Positions 17,619 through 26,053 of a stretch of 64,000 nt of DNA are shown in pieces. Source of the DNA: Qipengyuania gelatinilytica (GTDB taxonomy: Bacteria > Pseudomonadota > Alphaproteobacteria > Sphingomonadales > Sphingomonadaceae); NCBI RefSeq assembly GCF_019711315.1, contig NZ_CP081294.1, positions 1,364,001 through 1,428,000 of the forward strand, written 5' to 3'. The notes under the pieces are model-generated. The model had not been told where the DNA came from. It ran no database searches and saw nothing but the letters and a program-made list of their open reading frames with translations. Position numbers and translations under genes: made by a program. Positions within the stretch are counted from its first letter, which is position 1; each line of letters begins with the position of its first letter.

Positions 17619-19757
17619 ATGAAATTACTTACCCTTGCCGCCAGCGCGTCCGCGCTCGCCCTTGCGCTTGCAACACCCGCCGCGGCGGAAGATACCAGTG
17701 CCGCACCTGCCGAAGAAGTGCCGGTGCCCACCATGAGCTTTGGCGACTGGGGTTTCGATCCCGATACGCTTTCGACCGACATCGATCCGGGCGACGACTT
17801 TTTCGCCTATGCCAACCAGAAGTGGCTCGATGCCAATCCGCTACCCGCGGAATTCAGCCGCTTCGGCGCCTTCAACCTCCTGCGCGAGAAATCGACTTCG
17901 GACGTGAAGGCATTGGTCGACCAGCTGACGGCGAAGGACCCTGCCACGCTGAGCGCCGATGAAACGCGCATTGTGGAAGCCTACAATGCCTATCTCGACA
18001 CCGGCGCCATCGAAGCCGCCGGCCTTGCGCCCGCACAGCCTTATCTCGATGCGATCCAGGGCGCGGAAACGCTCGCCTCGCTGGCGGAAATCTGGGGCAC
18101 GCCCGGCTATTCCTCGCCGCTCTACGCCTATGTCGAAGTCGACGCGAAAGAGCCCACGCGCTATTCGGTCCACGCCGGTTCGGGCGGTCTCGGCCTGCCC
18201 GACCGCGACTATTACCTCGACGAAAGCGAGAAGGGTCGCGACATCCAGGCCAAGTATCGCGATTACCTCGCCTTCCTCCTCGGCGAGGCGGGCTATGCAG
18301 ACGCTGCCGGCATGGCGCAGCAAATCTATGACTTCGAGGATTCGATCGCCCGCAAGGTCGCCTGGGATCGCGCCACGCGGCGCAACGACGACCTGACCTA
18401 TAACGCACTCACGCCCCAGGAGCTCGAGGCGCAGGCAGGTGGCTTCCCCCTCACTGCCATGCTGACGGCTAGCGGGTTCGAGGATATCGACCGCTTTATC
18501 GTAACCGACCTCCCGCCCACTACCGAACGGGCAGAGGAACTGGGTCTCGATGCCGACACGCTGGCCAAGATCGGTGGCGGCATGCCCGCAGCCATGCAGC
18601 TGATCCTCGATACACCGATGGATGTCCTGCAGGCCTGGACCGTGAAGGGCTTCCTGTCGTCCAACGCATCGGTCCTGCCCGCGCGTTTCGACAACGCACA
18701 GTTTGCATTCTACGGCACGACGCTCAACGGAACCCCCGAACAGCGTCCGCGCTGGAAACGCGCTATCGGTGAAACCGAGGGCCTGCTCGGCGAATTGCTC
18801 GGCAAGTCCTATGTCGCCGAATATTTCCCGCCCGAAAACAAGGCGGCGATGGACGAACTCGTGGCGAACCTGCGCAAGGCCATGGCACAGTCGATCGACG
18901 GCCTCGACTGGATGGGCGAGGAAACCAAGGAGCAGGCCATTGCCAAGCTCGATGCCTTCGACCCGAAGATCGGCTATCGCGACAATCTGGAAAGCTATGA
19001 AGGCTTGACCATCACCCCGGGCGCTCCGGTCGCGAACCGCATGGCATCTGCCGAGTGGGAATGGCAGGAAATGCTCGGCAAGCTGGGCGGCCCGATCGAC
19101 CGTACCGAGTGGTACATGCTGCCGCAGACGGTCAACGCCTACTACAACCCGACCAAGAACGAGATCGTCTTCCCCGCTGCGATCCTGCAGCAACCCTTCT
19201 TCGGGATCACTGCCGACGCGGCAGTGAACTACGGCGGCATCGGCGGCGTGATCGGCCATGAAATGGGCCACGGTTTCGACGATCAGGGCTCCAAGTCCGA
19301 CGGCACCGGTGCCCTGCGCGACTGGTGGACCGACGCCGACCGCAAGGCCTTCGACAAGCTGGGCGATGCGCTGGTGGAGCAGTATGACGGCTATTGCCCG
19401 CTCGACGAGGGCGAGACTTGCGTCAACGGCCGCCTCACGCTGGGCGAGAACATCGGCGACCTTGGCGGATTGAGCCTAGCCTATCGCGCCTACAAGCTGT
19501 CGCTGAACGGCAAGGAAGACAAGGTGATCGACGGGCTGACCGGCGACCAGCGCTTCTTCCTCGCATGGGCCCAGGTCTGGCGTTCGCAGCAGCGCGAAGC
19601 GGCAGCCCGCCAGCGCCTGACCACCGATCCGCATAGCCCTGAAGAGTTCCGGGTGAACGGCATCGTGCGCAATATGGACGCCTGGTACGACGCCTTCGGT
19701 GTAACGCCGGAGGACGATCTCTACCTGCCGCCGGAAGAACGCATCACGATCTGGTAA
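17619..19757 (+). CDS. M13 family zinc metalloendopeptidase (neprilysin-like), exported
   Basis: A 712-residue enzyme with signal peptide (MKLLTLAASASALALALATPAAAE). The M13 zinc site H-E-M-G-H lies at about residue 547 in GHEMGHGFDDQGS, with third ligand Glu in E-N-I-G-D-L-G-G about 62 residues later. The NAYYNPTKNEIVFPAAILQ substrate-binding segment is intact. It is expected to degrade peptides in the periplasm or at the cell surface. A terminator follows. Confidence 0.95.
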   Translation: MKLLTLAASASALALALATPAAAEDTSAAPAEEVPVPTMSFGDWGFDPDTLSTDIDPGDDFFAYANQKWLDANPLPAEFSRFGAFNLLREKSTSDVKALVDQLTAKDPATLSADETRIVEAYNAYLDTGAIEAAGLAPAQPYLDAIQGAETLASLAEIWGTPGYSSPLYAYVEVDAKEPTRYSVHAGSGGLGLPDRDYYLDESEKGRDIQAKYRDYLAFLLGEAGYADAAGMAQQIYDFEDSIARKVAWDRATRRNDDLTYNALTPQELEAQAGGFPLTAMLTASGFEDIDRFIVTDLPPTTERAEELGLDADTLAKIGGGMPAAMQLILDTPMDVLQAWTVKGFLSSNASVLPARFDNAQFAFYGTTLNGTPEQRPRWKRAIGETEGLLGELLGKSYVAEYFPPENKAAMDELVANLRKAMAQSIDGLDWMGEETKEQAIAKLDAFDPKIGYRDNLESYEGLTITPGAPVANRMASAEWEWQEMLGKLGGPIDRTEWYMLPQTVNAYYNPTKNEIVFPAAILQQPFFGITADAAVNYGGIGGVIGHEMGHGFDDQGSKSDGTGALRDWWTDADRKAFDKLGDALVEQYDGYCPLDEGETCVNGRLTLGENIGDLGGLSLAYRAYKLSLNGKEDKVIDGLTGDQRFFLAWAQVWRSQQREAAARQRLTTDPHSPEEFRVNGIVRNMDAWYDAFGVTPEDDLYLPPEERITIW

Positions 19758-19781
19758 GCCTTTCTCCCGAGAGAGGAGTGG

Positions 19782-19820
19782 AAACCCCGTCGGCCTCCCG
19801 TGGGCGGCGGGGTTTTTGTT
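19782..19820 (+). terminator. Rho-independent terminator after the M13 peptidase
   Basis: AAACCCC (19782-19788) pairs with GGGGTTT (19809-19815), followed by TT. The loop contains an additional GGCC..GGGC pairing. Positioned between the peptidase stop and uppP. Confidence 0.7.
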
Positions 19821-19855
19821 TGACAGCAGCGCGGCTTCTGCCAATTCCCCGCCCC

Positions 19856-20650
19856 ATGACTTTCCTGCAAGAACTCATCATCGCGATCGTCCAGGGAATT
19901 ACCGAATTCCTGCCGATTTCGTCCTCGGGTCACCTCATCCTGATCCCGAAGCTCACGGATTTCCCCGACCAGGGTCCGCTGATCGACGTGGCGGTGCATG
20001 TGGGTTCGCTGCTCGCGATCATCCTCTATTTCCGCAAGGACGTGATCGGCCTTGCGCGCGGCGGTTTCGCCAGCGTCGGCCTCGGCAAGGACGACGAGCA
20101 GCGCAAGCTGTTCTGGTTCGTCGTCATCGGGACCATACCCGCCGTTGCGGCAGGGCTGTTCATCAAGCTCGGCGGCTATCTGGAAGGTTTCCGGTCGACC
20201 GACCTCGTCGCAACCAATTTGATCATCTTCGGCATCCTGCTGGGCCTTGCCGACAGGTTCGGCAAGCAGACCAAGGCTTATGAGGACATGAGCCTCAAGG
20301 ACGCGATCCTGGTGGGTATCGCGCAGGCAATGGCCCTGATCCCGGGCACCAGCCGTTCGGGTGCCACCATGACCGCGGCGCGCGCACTGGGTTACTCGCG
20401 CGTGGAATCGGCGCGTTTCTCCTTCCTGCTGGCCATTCCGGCGGTTGCCGGTGCCGGCGTGCTGGCCGCATTCGACCTCGCCGGGGCGACCGCCCAGATG
20501 CAGCAGGATGCCATCGTTACCGGTATCCTCACCTTCTTCACCGCGCTCGCGACGATGATCTTCCTGATGAACTTTTTGAAGAAGGCCTCGATGCTGGTCT
20601 TCGTGGTCTACCGGGTGTTGCTGGGGATCGCGCTGCTCGCCCTGCTCTGA
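19856..20650 (+). CDS. uppP: Undecaprenyl-diphosphatase (UppP/BacA)
   Basis: Integral-membrane phosphatase that recycles undecaprenyl pyrophosphate to the monophosphate carrier used for peptidoglycan; overproduction gives bacitracin resistance. It has 264 residues and about eight hydrophobic segments. Both conserved motifs are present: E-F-L-P-I-S-S-S-G-H-L (residues ~17-27) and P-G-T-S-R-S-G-A-T (around 162-170). I start at ATG 19856 (MTFLQELIIAIVQGITEF). Confidence 0.97.
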   Translation: MTFLQELIIAIVQGITEFLPISSSGHLILIPKLTDFPDQGPLIDVAVHVGSLLAIILYFRKDVIGLARGGFASVGLGKDDEQRKLFWFVVIGTIPAVAAGLFIKLGGYLEGFRSTDLVATNLIIFGILLGLADRFGKQTKAYEDMSLKDAILVGIAQAMALIPGTSRSGATMTAARALGYSRVESARFSFLLAIPAVAGAGVLAAFDLAGATAQMQQDAIVTGILTFFTALATMIFLMNFLKKASMLVFVVYRVLLGIALLALL

Positions 20651-20750
20651 CCGGGGAGCGTCAACGGTTCGCCTTGTTTCTGTCACATTCCCGGAACCAT
20701 CTGCCGCAGCGTGGTTTGATTGGGTAAGTACCAGTTGCAAGGAAGCATAG

Positions 20751-21005
20751 ATGGGTCTGATAATCCTGATCGTAACCGGCGCCCTGTTGGGCTGGCTGGC
20801 AACGATCGCCCTCCAGATCGATGACGGGCGCGGCATTCTGCGGAATGTGGTCGCCGGCATCATCGGTTCGCTGGGCGTAGGGCTGGCAACCTCGGGCGGC
20901 GTCTTTCTCGGCGCGATCCGGGCGAGCACGCTCCTATGGGCCGCTGTCGGAGCTATCGTGCTGATTGGCTTGTACAATGTCGTGCGTGAGAAAGCCTTGT
21001 CTTAA
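20751..21005 (+). CDS. Small membrane protein, GlsB/YeaQ/YmgE-like
   Basis: An 84-residue protein with three hydrophobic segments and a glycine-rich pattern (GALLGWLAT, VVAGIIGSLGVGL). This resembles the transglycosylase-associated / YeaQ-YmgE family of stress-induced inner-membrane proteins, although the match is to the general pattern rather than a decisive motif. AAGGAAG lies upstream of ATG 20751. Confidence 0.7.
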   Translation: MGLIILIVTGALLGWLATIALQIDDGRGILRNVVAGIIGSLGVGLATSGGVFLGAIRASTLLWAAVGAIVLIGLYNVVREKALS

Positions 21006-21080
21006 TCGCGCAACGCAGTATCCATCCACATCGGGGTCCGCCAGTTTCTGGCTGGAACCTGTTATCAAGGGGAAGAAACA

Positions 21081-21326
21081 ATGAAATTCACCAAGACCGC
21101 TCTCGTCGCATCGGCAGCAGCCATGAGCCTCGGCCTCGCAGCTTGCGACAGCCCTGCTGAAAACCAGGCTGAAGACGAAATCGAAGCCATGGAAGACGTG
21201 CGTGACGCTCAAGTCGACCAGATGGAAGAAGCCGGTGAAATCACCGAAGACCAGGCCGATGCCATGGACGACCAGACCGATGCCATGGAAGAGCAGATGG
21301 AAGACCAGGTTGACCAGACCATGTAA
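21081..21326 (+). CDS. Small acidic lipoprotein, copy 1 of a tandem pair
   Basis: An 81-residue lipoprotein: signal peptide MKFTKTALVASAAAMSLG, lipobox L-A-A-C with Cys22, then a mature part made almost wholly of Asp, Glu, Gln, Ala and Met (for example QADAMDDQTDAMEEQMEDQ). That composition and i/i+3 spacing suggest an extended amphipathic or coiled-coil helix tethered to a membrane. Hand alignment with copy 2 (21491-21736) gives 66 of 81 identical residues, with the last 25 nearly invariant. Function unknown; Mg/Ca binding or a Lpp-like structural role are guesses. Confidence 0.8.
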   Translation: MKFTKTALVASAAAMSLGLAACDSPAENQAEDEIEAMEDVRDAQVDQMEEAGEITEDQADAMDDQTDAMEEQMEDQVDQTM

Positions 21327-21351
21327 TCCAGGCTGTTCCTATGTGAACACG

Positions 21352-21383
21352 AAAGGGCTCCGGAGCGATCCGGGGCCCTTTTT
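21352..21383 (+). terminator. Terminator of lipoprotein copy 1
   Basis: Hairpin AAAGGGC-T-CCGG / CCGG-GGCCCTTT with loop AGCGAT, followed by T residues. The same hairpin occurs after copy 2, showing that the duplicated unit included the terminator. Confidence 0.85.
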
Positions 21384-21490
21384 ATGGCTTCTCGGGAACC
21401 AAACGCTCCGCGACACATTTTTGCCATGATTATAGGGCGTCCGCATCACTGCGTCAGCGTCTGCAATCAGTCCAAAAAGGGGAAGTAGTA

Positions 21491-21736
21491 ATGAAATTCA
21501 ACAAGATCGCACTCGTCGCATCGGCAGCAGCCATGAGCCTCGGCCTCGCAGCATGCGACAGCGCTGCCGAAAACGAAGCGGAAGACAACATCGAACAGAT
21601 GGAAGACGACCGTGACGCGATGGTCAACGAAATGGAAGCATCGGGCGAGATCACCGATGAACAGGCTGACGCCATGGACGACCAGACCGATGCCATGGAA
21701 GAGCAGATGGAAGACCAGGTCGACGAGACCATGTAG
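21491..21736 (+). CDS. Small acidic lipoprotein, copy 2 of a tandem pair
   Basis: An 81-residue paralogue of the protein at 21081-21326, with the same signal peptide, lipobox Cys22 and Met/Asp/Glu/Gln-rich tail. Differences concentrate in residues 25-57. Copies start 410 bases apart. GGGGAAGTAGTA precedes the ATG, a ribosome-binding site similar to that of copy 1 (GGGGAAGAAACA). Each copy has its own leader and terminator, so they can be expressed independently. Confidence 0.8.
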   Translation: MKFNKIALVASAAAMSLGLAACDSAAENEAEDNIEQMEDDRDAMVNEMEASGEITDEQADAMDDQTDAMEEQMEDQVDETM

Positions 21737-21761
21737 TCCAGGCTGTTCCTACGGGAACAAG

Positions 21762-21793
21762 AAAGGGCTCCGGAGCGATCCGGGGCCCTTTTT
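21762..21793 (+). terminator. Terminator of lipoprotein copy 2
   Basis: Same hairpin as at 21352-21383 with the T run TTTTT. The convergent phenylalanine hydroxylase gene ends at 21817, so this also separates the two transcription units. Confidence 0.85.
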
Positions 21794-21816
21794 CCTTGTT
21801 CTAGCCGATTGCCAGA

Positions 21817-22758
21817 TCAGACCGGCTTGGCGCCCGATCCGCGCCCGCCGCGCAGCGTGTATTCAAGGCTGCCGCGGTTCACCACGTAATCGACATCGAT
21901 CACTGCCGTATTGGCATAGGTGAAGCCCGGACCCAGGCTCTTGTAGAGCTTGTCGAAATCGCGCTCCACCGTCTGGCGATAGAGGTCCTCGAAGCTCGAA
22001 ATCACGAAATAGGTCGGCTGCAGGTCGCTGATGACGTAATCGGTGCGCATCACGCGATCGACGTTGAGCATGATGCGGTTGGGGCTTTCCGCCTCGACCG
22101 AATAGACCACCTCTGTCGGGCCGGAGAGGATACCCGCGCCATAGGCGCGTACGTCGCCCGGCTTTTCCTCGATGAGGCCGAACTCCACCGTATACCAGTA
22201 GAGCGAACCCAGCGCCTTCAGCCGGTTGTAGCGCATCGCCTTCCAGCCGGCCTTGCCGTATTCCTGCATGTAATCGGCATAGACCGGATCGGTCAGCATC
22301 GGCACGTGGCCGAAGACATCGTGGAACACGTCGGGTTCCTGGATATAGTCGAAGGTCTCGCGCGTGCGGATGAAATTGCCCGCCGGGAAACGGCGGTTGG
22401 CCAGGTGCCAGAAGAACACGTGATCGGGGATCAGCATGGGCACGGGCACCACGCTCCAGCCGGTCAGCTTGTCCAGTTCCTCCGACAGCTTGCCGAATTC
22501 GGGCACGCCGCCGCGGCCGAGATCGAGTTTCTCGGTCCCTTCCATGAATGCGGTCGCCGCGCGGCCGGGCAGCATTTCCATCTGCCGCTTGAACAGGTCG
22601 TCCCAGATCGCATCGTCTTCGCTGTCGTAGATGGTCTGCTTGGGCTCGAGCCAGTCGTCGCCGACATGCTCGGGCTTCTTCAGGGGCGCGGTGAAGACAT
22701 CGTCCGGCATTTCGGGAAGCCGGGTAAAGTCCTGTTCTGGTTCTGCTAGCGTAGCCAT
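21817..22758 (-). CDS. phhA: Phenylalanine 4-monooxygenase
   Basis: Iron- and tetrahydropterin-dependent enzyme that converts phenylalanine to tyrosine. It has 313 residues from ATG 22758; a TTG 13 codons earlier is possible but less likely. Iron ligands: two His in F-H-D-V-F-G-H-V-P and Glu in WYTVEFGLIEE, in the usual spacing. The pterin-recycling enzyme (phhB) is not next to it. Divergent from ppk2 with 59 bases between the starts. Confidence 0.96.
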   Translation of the reverse strand: MATLAEPEQDFTRLPEMPDDVFTAPLKKPEHVGDDWLEPKQTIYDSEDDAIWDDLFKRQMEMLPGRAATAFMEGTEKLDLGRGGVPEFGKLSEELDKLTGWSVVPVPMLIPDHVFFWHLANRRFPAGNFIRTRETFDYIQEPDVFHDVFGHVPMLTDPVYADYMQEYGKAGWKAMRYNRLKALGSLYWYTVEFGLIEEKPGDVRAYGAGILSGPTEVVYSVEAESPNRIMLNVDRVMRTDYVISDLQPTYFVISSFEDLYRQTVERDFDKLYKSLGPGFTYANTAVIDVDYVVNRGSLEYTLRGGRGSGAKPV

Positions 22759-22817
22759 ATCACTGCTGTAGATAGTCGCTTTGTCACCGCCATTCAAATC
22801 AGGAGATGCGCGCAGCC

Positions 22818-23591
22818 ATGAAACGCAAGGATTACGAAGCCAAGCTGGAGCCGATGCGCGAGGAACTGGTGGCGATGGCCCGCTGGGCCAGGGTGACCGG
22901 CCAGCGCATCGTCGTGCTGTTCGAGGGCCGCGACACGGCCGGAAAGGGCGGCGCGATCCGCGCAGTTTCCGAGAAACTCAATCCGCGCCAGTGCCACGTT
23001 GTCGCGCTGGGCAGGCCGACCGAGGACGAGCAGGGCCAGTGGTACTTCCAGCGCTATGTCGACCACCTGCCGACGACGGGCGAGATCGTCCTGTTCGACC
23101 GTAGCTGGTACAACCGCGCAGGCGTGGAAAAGGTGATGGGCTTTGCCAGCGATGCACAGGTCGAGCAGTTCCTCGACCAGGTGCCGGCTTTCGAGAAGAT
23201 GCTCGTCGACGATGGCATCCTCTTGTTCAAATACTGGCTAGGGGCGGACCAGGAAAAACAGGAAGAGCGGCTGCGCGAGCGACTTGAAGACCCGCTAAAG
23301 CGCTGGAAACTGTCACCGATCGACCTTGCCGCGCGCGACAAGTACGATGCCTATACCGAAGCACGCGAAGAGATGCTGAGGCGCACGCATACCGAATGGG
23401 CGCCGTGGACGCTTGTCGATTTCAACGACCAGAAACAGGGCCGGCTAACGCTGGTGCGCGACCTGCTGGACCGGCTGCCCGACACCGCTTGCGAGCCGGC
23501 CGAAATCGATTTTCCGGAGCTTGGGCGCGAACCGCAGGTCGAAACCTATGGCGTTCTCCGGCCGATTGCGAGCAATCCGGTCGAGGACTAG
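22818..23591 (+). CDS. ppk2: Polyphosphate kinase 2 (PPK2)
   Basis: Transfers phosphate between polyphosphate and nucleoside di- or monophosphates. It has 257 residues. Walker A F-E-G-R-D-T-A-G-K-G-G, the lid region and Walker B FDRSWYNRAGVEKVMGF are all present. I use ATG 22818, which is about 12 bases from AGGAGA; the ATG at 22806 abuts that site and is an unlikely initiator. Single-domain, probably class I (GDP/ADP) by length, but class cannot be fixed by eye. Stop interlocks with the thiolase stop in CTAG. Confidence 0.94.
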   Translation: MKRKDYEAKLEPMREELVAMARWARVTGQRIVVLFEGRDTAGKGGAIRAVSEKLNPRQCHVVALGRPTEDEQGQWYFQRYVDHLPTTGEIVLFDRSWYNRAGVEKVMGFASDAQVEQFLDQVPAFEKMLVDDGILLFKYWLGADQEKQEERLRERLEDPLKRWKLSPIDLAARDKYDAYTEAREEMLRRTHTEWAPWTLVDFNDQKQGRLTLVRDLLDRLPDTACEPAEIDFPELGREPQVETYGVLRPIASNPVED

Positions 23592-24820
23592 GCCGCACGC
23601 TCGAACACGGCGGCCATGCCCTGCCCGCCGCCGATGCACATGGTCTCGAGGCCATAGCGCACTTCGCGCCGCTGCATCTCATGTGCCATGTCGGCAAGGA
23701 TGCGGATGCCCGTCGCACCGATGGGATGGCCGAGCGAGATGCCCGAACCGTTGACGTTGACGATCTCGCGGCGGCTGTCGCCTTCTGCGAAACCCCAGCC
23801 CTTGAGCACGGCGAGCGCCTGCGGAGCGAAGGCCTCATTGAGCTCGATCAGTCCGATATCGTCCCAGCCCAGCCCGTTCTTGACAAACAGGCGCTCCACC
23901 GCCGGGACGGGGCCGATACCCATGCGGCTGGGATCGCAGCCCGCAGCGCTCCACGAATGGAACCACAGGATCGGTTCGAGGCCGAGTTCCTCGACCTTGT
24001 CTTCGGCCACCACGAGGCATGCGGCCGCCGCATCGTTCTGCTGGCTGGCATTGCCCGCGGTGACGATGGCTTCCGGATCGCGCTTGCCGTCGATAGGGCG
24101 CAGCTTGGAGAGGCTTTCCATGTCGGCATCGGCGCGATAGCCTTCGTCTTTGGCGAAGACCACGGGATCTCCGCGACGCTGGGGAATTTCGACCGGCACG
24201 AGCTGTTCGTCGAACTTGCCTTCGTCCCACGCCTTGGCCGCATTGCGGTGGCTGCGAACGGCGAATTCGTCCGATGCTTCTCGGCTGATATTGTAATCCT
24301 TGGCGAGGTTTTCCGCCGTCTCGATCATGCCGGTGATGACGCCGAAGCGCTCGATCGGCTGGCTCATCAGGCGCCCGCGCGTGAGGCGATCCCACAGTAC
24401 CATGTCGCCCAGCCGCGAACCGTGGCGCGCCTTGGTCGTGTAATGCTCGACATTGGACATGCTCTCGACACCGCCCGCAAGCACGCAGTCGGCCATGCCG
24501 GTCTGCACCATCATCGCAGCGGTTGCGACCGCCTGCAGGCCCGAGCCGCACCGCCGGTCAAGCTGCATGCCGGGCACCTCGATGGGGTAGCCGGCGGCGA
24601 GCCAGCTCCAGCGCCCGATGGCCGGCGCTTCGCCGCTGCCATAGCCCTGGCTGAACACCACGTCGTCGACGCGCATCGGATCGACGCCCGAGCGCTCGAC
24701 AAGAGCCTTGATGATGACCGCGCCAAGTTCACCAGCTTCCATGGGAGCAAGGCTGCCGAGAAATTTGCCGACAGGTGTGCGCAGGGGTTTGCAAATGGCG
24801 ACGCGGCGGAGTTCGGTCAT
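23588..24820 (-). CDS. Acetyl-CoA acyltransferase (thiolase)
   Basis: Thiolase of 410 residues for beta-oxidation or acetoacetyl-CoA formation. Catalytic Cys is in R-R-C-G-S-G-L-Q, His in ISLGHPIGATG and second Cys in M-C-I-G-G-G-Q-G. It is third in an operon after acyl-CoA dehydrogenase and a CoA-transferase, with 3-base gaps, so it likely completes degradation of one particular acyl-CoA substrate rather than general fatty acids. Confidence 0.94.
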   Translation of the reverse strand: MTELRRVAICKPLRTPVGKFLGSLAPMEAGELGAVIIKALVERSGVDPMRVDDVVFSQGYGSGEAPAIGRWSWLAAGYPIEVPGMQLDRRCGSGLQAVATAAMMVQTGMADCVLAGGVESMSNVEHYTTKARHGSRLGDMVLWDRLTRGRLMSQPIERFGVITGMIETAENLAKDYNISREASDEFAVRSHRNAAKAWDEGKFDEQLVPVEIPQRRGDPVVFAKDEGYRADADMESLSKLRPIDGKRDPEAIVTAGNASQQNDAAAACLVVAEDKVEELGLEPILWFHSWSAAGCDPSRMGIGPVPAVERLFVKNGLGWDDIGLIELNEAFAPQALAVLKGWGFAEGDSRREIVNVNGSGISLGHPIGATGIRILADMAHEMQRREVRYGLETMCIGGGQGMAAVFERAA

Positions 24821-24823
24821 GGA

Positions 24824-26050
24824 TCAGTCCTTATCGGAGAGGCGGGCGATATCGCGGTCGACGAGCTTGCCGATCGCGCCCGAAGACAGGCCGAGGCGTG
24901 ACGCGAGCACTTCCTCGGTATGCTGCCCAAGATAGGGCGCGGGCGCCGGACCGCCGGCATCGCGCCCGGGAATATTGGCGAAGCTGCGGGTGGCGGGATA
25001 TTCGAAACCCGAGGGGTTTGCAGAAGTCCGCGTGAAGAGCGGGTTGTCGCCCACCAGCACGGGATCGTTCGCAGCCTCGTGCATGGTACGATAGCGTTCG
25101 AAAGTGCAGCCCTCGGCGGCCATGCGGCGCTCGAGTTCGGGCCAGTCCATCGTTCCGGCGCGCGACTGGAAAAGGTCGAACAGAGCGTGGCGATGCTTGA
25201 AGCGCGGGTCGTCGCCGTCGGCAAAGCGCACGCCGCATTCCTGCTCGAGAGCGGCAATCTCGCCTTCCACACCGAAGGCTTTCACCAGGCCCGTCCACTG
25301 CTTCGCCGTCAGTGCGGCTACCATGAAGCGAATGTTGTCGAGACTGCGGAAATCGCGTCCGAACGCTCCCCAGATCGCATTGCCGAGCCGCTCGCGGTCG
25401 GCACCGCGGTAGAGCATTTCGGCCATCGCCCCGCTGTTGGCGACCGTGCCAATGGCGACATCGCTCAAGGGCACGCGCAGCTCGCTGCCCTCGCCGGTAT
25501 GATCGCGGTGGCGGATCGCTGCGACCAGCGCGAAGGCGCAATAGGCGCCGGTGATGAAATCCCACGCCGGCAGCACCTGGTTGACCGGCGGCGCGGTAGC
25601 CTCGTCCCAGTCTTCGGGCCCGCACATCAGCGGATAGCCGCTGGCCGCATTGACGGTGAAGTCCATCGCCTGCCGCCCGTCGTGCCAGCCCATGATGCGC
25701 ACGCTGACGAGATCGGGGCAGTTCGCCGCGACTGCCCTATGCGACAAGAAGCTCTTTTCGGGCAAATTGGTGATGAGATTGCCGGTCTTCGCCGACAGTT
25801 CAACCAGCAGTTCGCGACCCTCTTCACTGCGCAAGTCCAGCGCGACCGACTTCTTCGCACGGTTGAGGTTCTCCCAGCTGAGCGAGCGGCCCTCTTTCGT
25901 GAGCATGTAGCGGTCGTAATCGAGCCCGCCCTCCTTGTGATCGACACGGATCACCTCCGCGCCCATCTGCGCGCAATAGAGCCCAGCGGTCGGAGAAGCG
26001 ACGAAGCTCGACGCCTCGATTATGCTCAGGTCGTTGAGGAGGCCGTACAC
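24824..26050 (-). CDS. CaiB/BaiF family CoA-transferase
   Basis: Class III CoA-transferase of 408 residues. Starts MYGLLNDLSIIEASSFVASPTAGLYCAQMGAEV-type N-terminal Rossmann-like segment, with VALDLRSEEGRELLVEL and the VPLSDVAIGTVAN segment that carries the expected catalytic Asp. It would activate an organic acid by moving CoA from another thioester. Middle gene of the acyl-CoA dehydrogenase / thiolase operon (3-base gaps both sides). Confidence 0.92.
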   Translation of the reverse strand: MYGLLNDLSIIEASSFVASPTAGLYCAQMGAEVIRVDHKEGGLDYDRYMLTKEGRSLSWENLNRAKKSVALDLRSEEGRELLVELSAKTGNLITNLPEKSFLSHRAVAANCPDLVSVRIMGWHDGRQAMDFTVNAASGYPLMCGPEDWDEATAPPVNQVLPAWDFITGAYCAFALVAAIRHRDHTGEGSELRVPLSDVAIGTVANSGAMAEMLYRGADRERLGNAIWGAFGRDFRSLDNIRFMVAALTAKQWTGLVKAFGVEGEIAALEQECGVRFADGDDPRFKHRHALFDLFQSRAGTMDWPELERRMAAEGCTFERYRTMHEAANDPVLVGDNPLFTRTSANPSGFEYPATRSFANIPGRDAGGPAPAPYLGQHTEEVLASRLGLSSGAIGKLVDRDIARLSDKD

Positions 26051-26053
26051 GCC

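Larger units (their letters stand above)
21081..21793 (+). repeat. Tandem duplication of lipoprotein cassette
   Basis: Two direct copies (about 21081-21383 and 21491-21793) each hold ribosome-binding site, lipoprotein gene, the post-stop segment TCCAGGCTGTTCCTA and an identical terminator stem. The intervening leader of copy 2 (21384-21480) is not obviously similar to the leader of copy 1. Confidence 0.8.
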
